From NCBI GenBank assembly GCA_028709135.1, contig JAQVXN010000113.1:1-6481 (forward strand): a stretch of DNA of 6,481 nt. Reading direction: 5' to 3'. This document shows, one piece after another, positions 5,676-6,481 of the stretch. The translations under genes were made by a program, and so were the position numbers. Position 1 is the stretch's first letter, and every line of letters starts with the position of its first letter. The DNA is from Bacteroidaceae bacterium (GTDB lineage: Bacteria; Bacteroidota; Bacteroidia; Bacteroidales; Bacteroidaceae). The notes beneath the pieces are model-generated. The model had not been told where the DNA came from. It made no database searches and saw nothing but the letters and a program-made list of their open reading frames with translations.

Positions 5676-6481
5676 ATGAATAAGCAAATGCTTCTATTTG
5701 CTGTTGGCATTACGCTAATGGCTACAAGCTGCAAATCAACAAAGGATAACAAAGTTAGGACGATTTACACAGTTACGACTCCTGAAGTAATTAGCACTTA
5801 TATCTCGAAAGACTATGTGGGCAGTATTCAGTCACAAAAAAATATAGAAATCAGAGCTCTTCAAGGCGGTATATTGCAGGAAATTTATGTTGATGAAGGG
5901 CAGTCTGTAAGAAGCGGGCAGCCCTTGTTTCGTATAGCTGCAATCGGTGTTCAAGAGGATGTGGATAAATCGGCAGCTGAAGTAGAACAGGCTCGTATCG
6001 ATTTACAGAACACTTCTACACTGGCTGCAAATAATATTGTATCTAAGAATGCACGGAAGATGGCACGCGCCAAGTTGAATGGAGTAATGGCCGACTTGCG
6101 GTTGGCTCGTATCCACAAGCAATTATCGCTAATACGTGCACCTTTTTCCGGAATTATCGGCAGGATACCCCATAAGAAAGGAAGCTTGATTCAGGATGGT
6201 GATTTGCTCTCCAGCCTTTCTGACAATAGCAGTATGTACGTTTACTTTAATGCTTCCGAGCCTGAATACTTGGATTATCAGCAACATGCCACAGAACGGA
6301 ATAAATTGCCTCTGACACTGATTCTGGCAAATGGAACCCGCTTTAGTGCGCAGGGGCATTTCCAAAATGTTGGAGCAGAGTTTGATCATAGTACTGGAAA
6401 TATAGAGTTTCGTGCCAAATTTTTCAATGCAAATCATATTTTGCGAAATGGTGAGACTGGTACTGTTAGAGTGAATATTCC
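5676..6481 (+). CDS. RND efflux periplasmic adaptor lipoprotein (HlyD/AcrA type), 3' end beyond window
   Basis: The first 268 codons of a membrane fusion protein linking an inner-membrane RND pump to an outer-membrane channel. A lipoprotein signal with ATSC places the lipidated cysteine at residue 19. The first half of the lipoyl domain is at about 57-88 (GGILQEIYVDEGQSV). A shortened alpha-hairpin spans about 92-148. The second lipoyl half, with IRAPFSGIIG (153-162) and KKGSLIQDGDLL, spans about 151-183. The beta-barrel region begins near MYVYFNASE (187-195), and FDHSTGNIEFRA (236-247) leads into the RNGETGTVRV turn. At the hairpin tip, L116 and S123 fit the channel-contact motif RxxxLxxxxxxS, but the Arg position is N112. 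No stop occurs before the window ends. The pump and channel genes are probably downstream. The substrate cannot be told from this part. Confidence 0.92.
   Translation, partial: MNKQMLLFAVGITLMATSCKSTKDNKVRTIYTVTTPEVISTYISKDYVGSIQSQKNIEIRALQGGILQEIYVDEGQSVRSGQPLFRIAAIGVQEDVDKSAAEVEQARIDLQNTSTLAANNIVSKNARKMARAKLNGVMADLRLARIHKQLSLIRAPFSGIIGRIPHKKGSLIQDGDLLSSLSDNSSMYVYFNASEPEYLDYQQHATERNKLPLTLILANGTRFSAQGHFQNVGAEFDHSTGNIEFRAKFFNANHILRNGETGTVRVNI

Overview
The window looks like an accessory, AT-rich stretch of a Bacteroidales chromosome (Bacteroides, Phocaeicola or a close relative). The support is matches to the Bacteroides-type promoter (-7 box TAnnTTTG, with a TTTG-like -33 box) in front of three transcription units, mostly weak Shine-Dalgarno signals, an IS982-type transposase remnant of the kind common in Bacteroides, and a lipoprotein RND adaptor. 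No rRNA, tRNA or CRISPR array was seen.

Layout. (1) 1-1864, + strand: a complete type IV toxin-antitoxin / abortive-infection operon of the AbiE kind, with antitoxin AbiEi (133-906) followed by nucleotidyltransferase toxin AbiEii (953-1864). The promoter carries palindromes built around TTGCAA that are good candidates for AbiEi operators. A probable terminator follows at 1866-1894. (2) 1895-3505: about 1.6 kb with no intact gene. It holds a decayed IS982-family transposase (2342-2701) with four in-frame stops, a cluster of GTGCCACGT repeats in both orientations (2872-2955), and a run of AT-rich hairpins (3054-3184) that may be a structured or repeated non-coding element. (3) 3506-5196, - strand: a two-gene overlapping operon of an Xre-like/M78 (ImmA/IrrE) zinc protease and a DUF4411 PIN-like protein. 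This pairing is known from other genomes as a toxin-antitoxin-like module. (4) 5197-5675: spacer with the promoter of the protease operon, a small remnant resembling the C-terminal winged helix of Fic/DUF4172 proteins, and a promoter region with an inverted repeat. (5) 5676-end, + strand: the first 268 codons of an RND efflux periplasmic adaptor lipoprotein, cut off by the window edge. It is probably the first gene of an adaptor-pump-outer membrane channel operon.

Taken together, one or two intact toxin-antitoxin or phage-defence-like modules sit among the debris of an insertion sequence and possibly a third toxin gene, beside a host efflux operon. Both intact modules belong to known families. 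The less explained parts are the GTGCCACGT cluster and the hairpin array in the gene-free middle.
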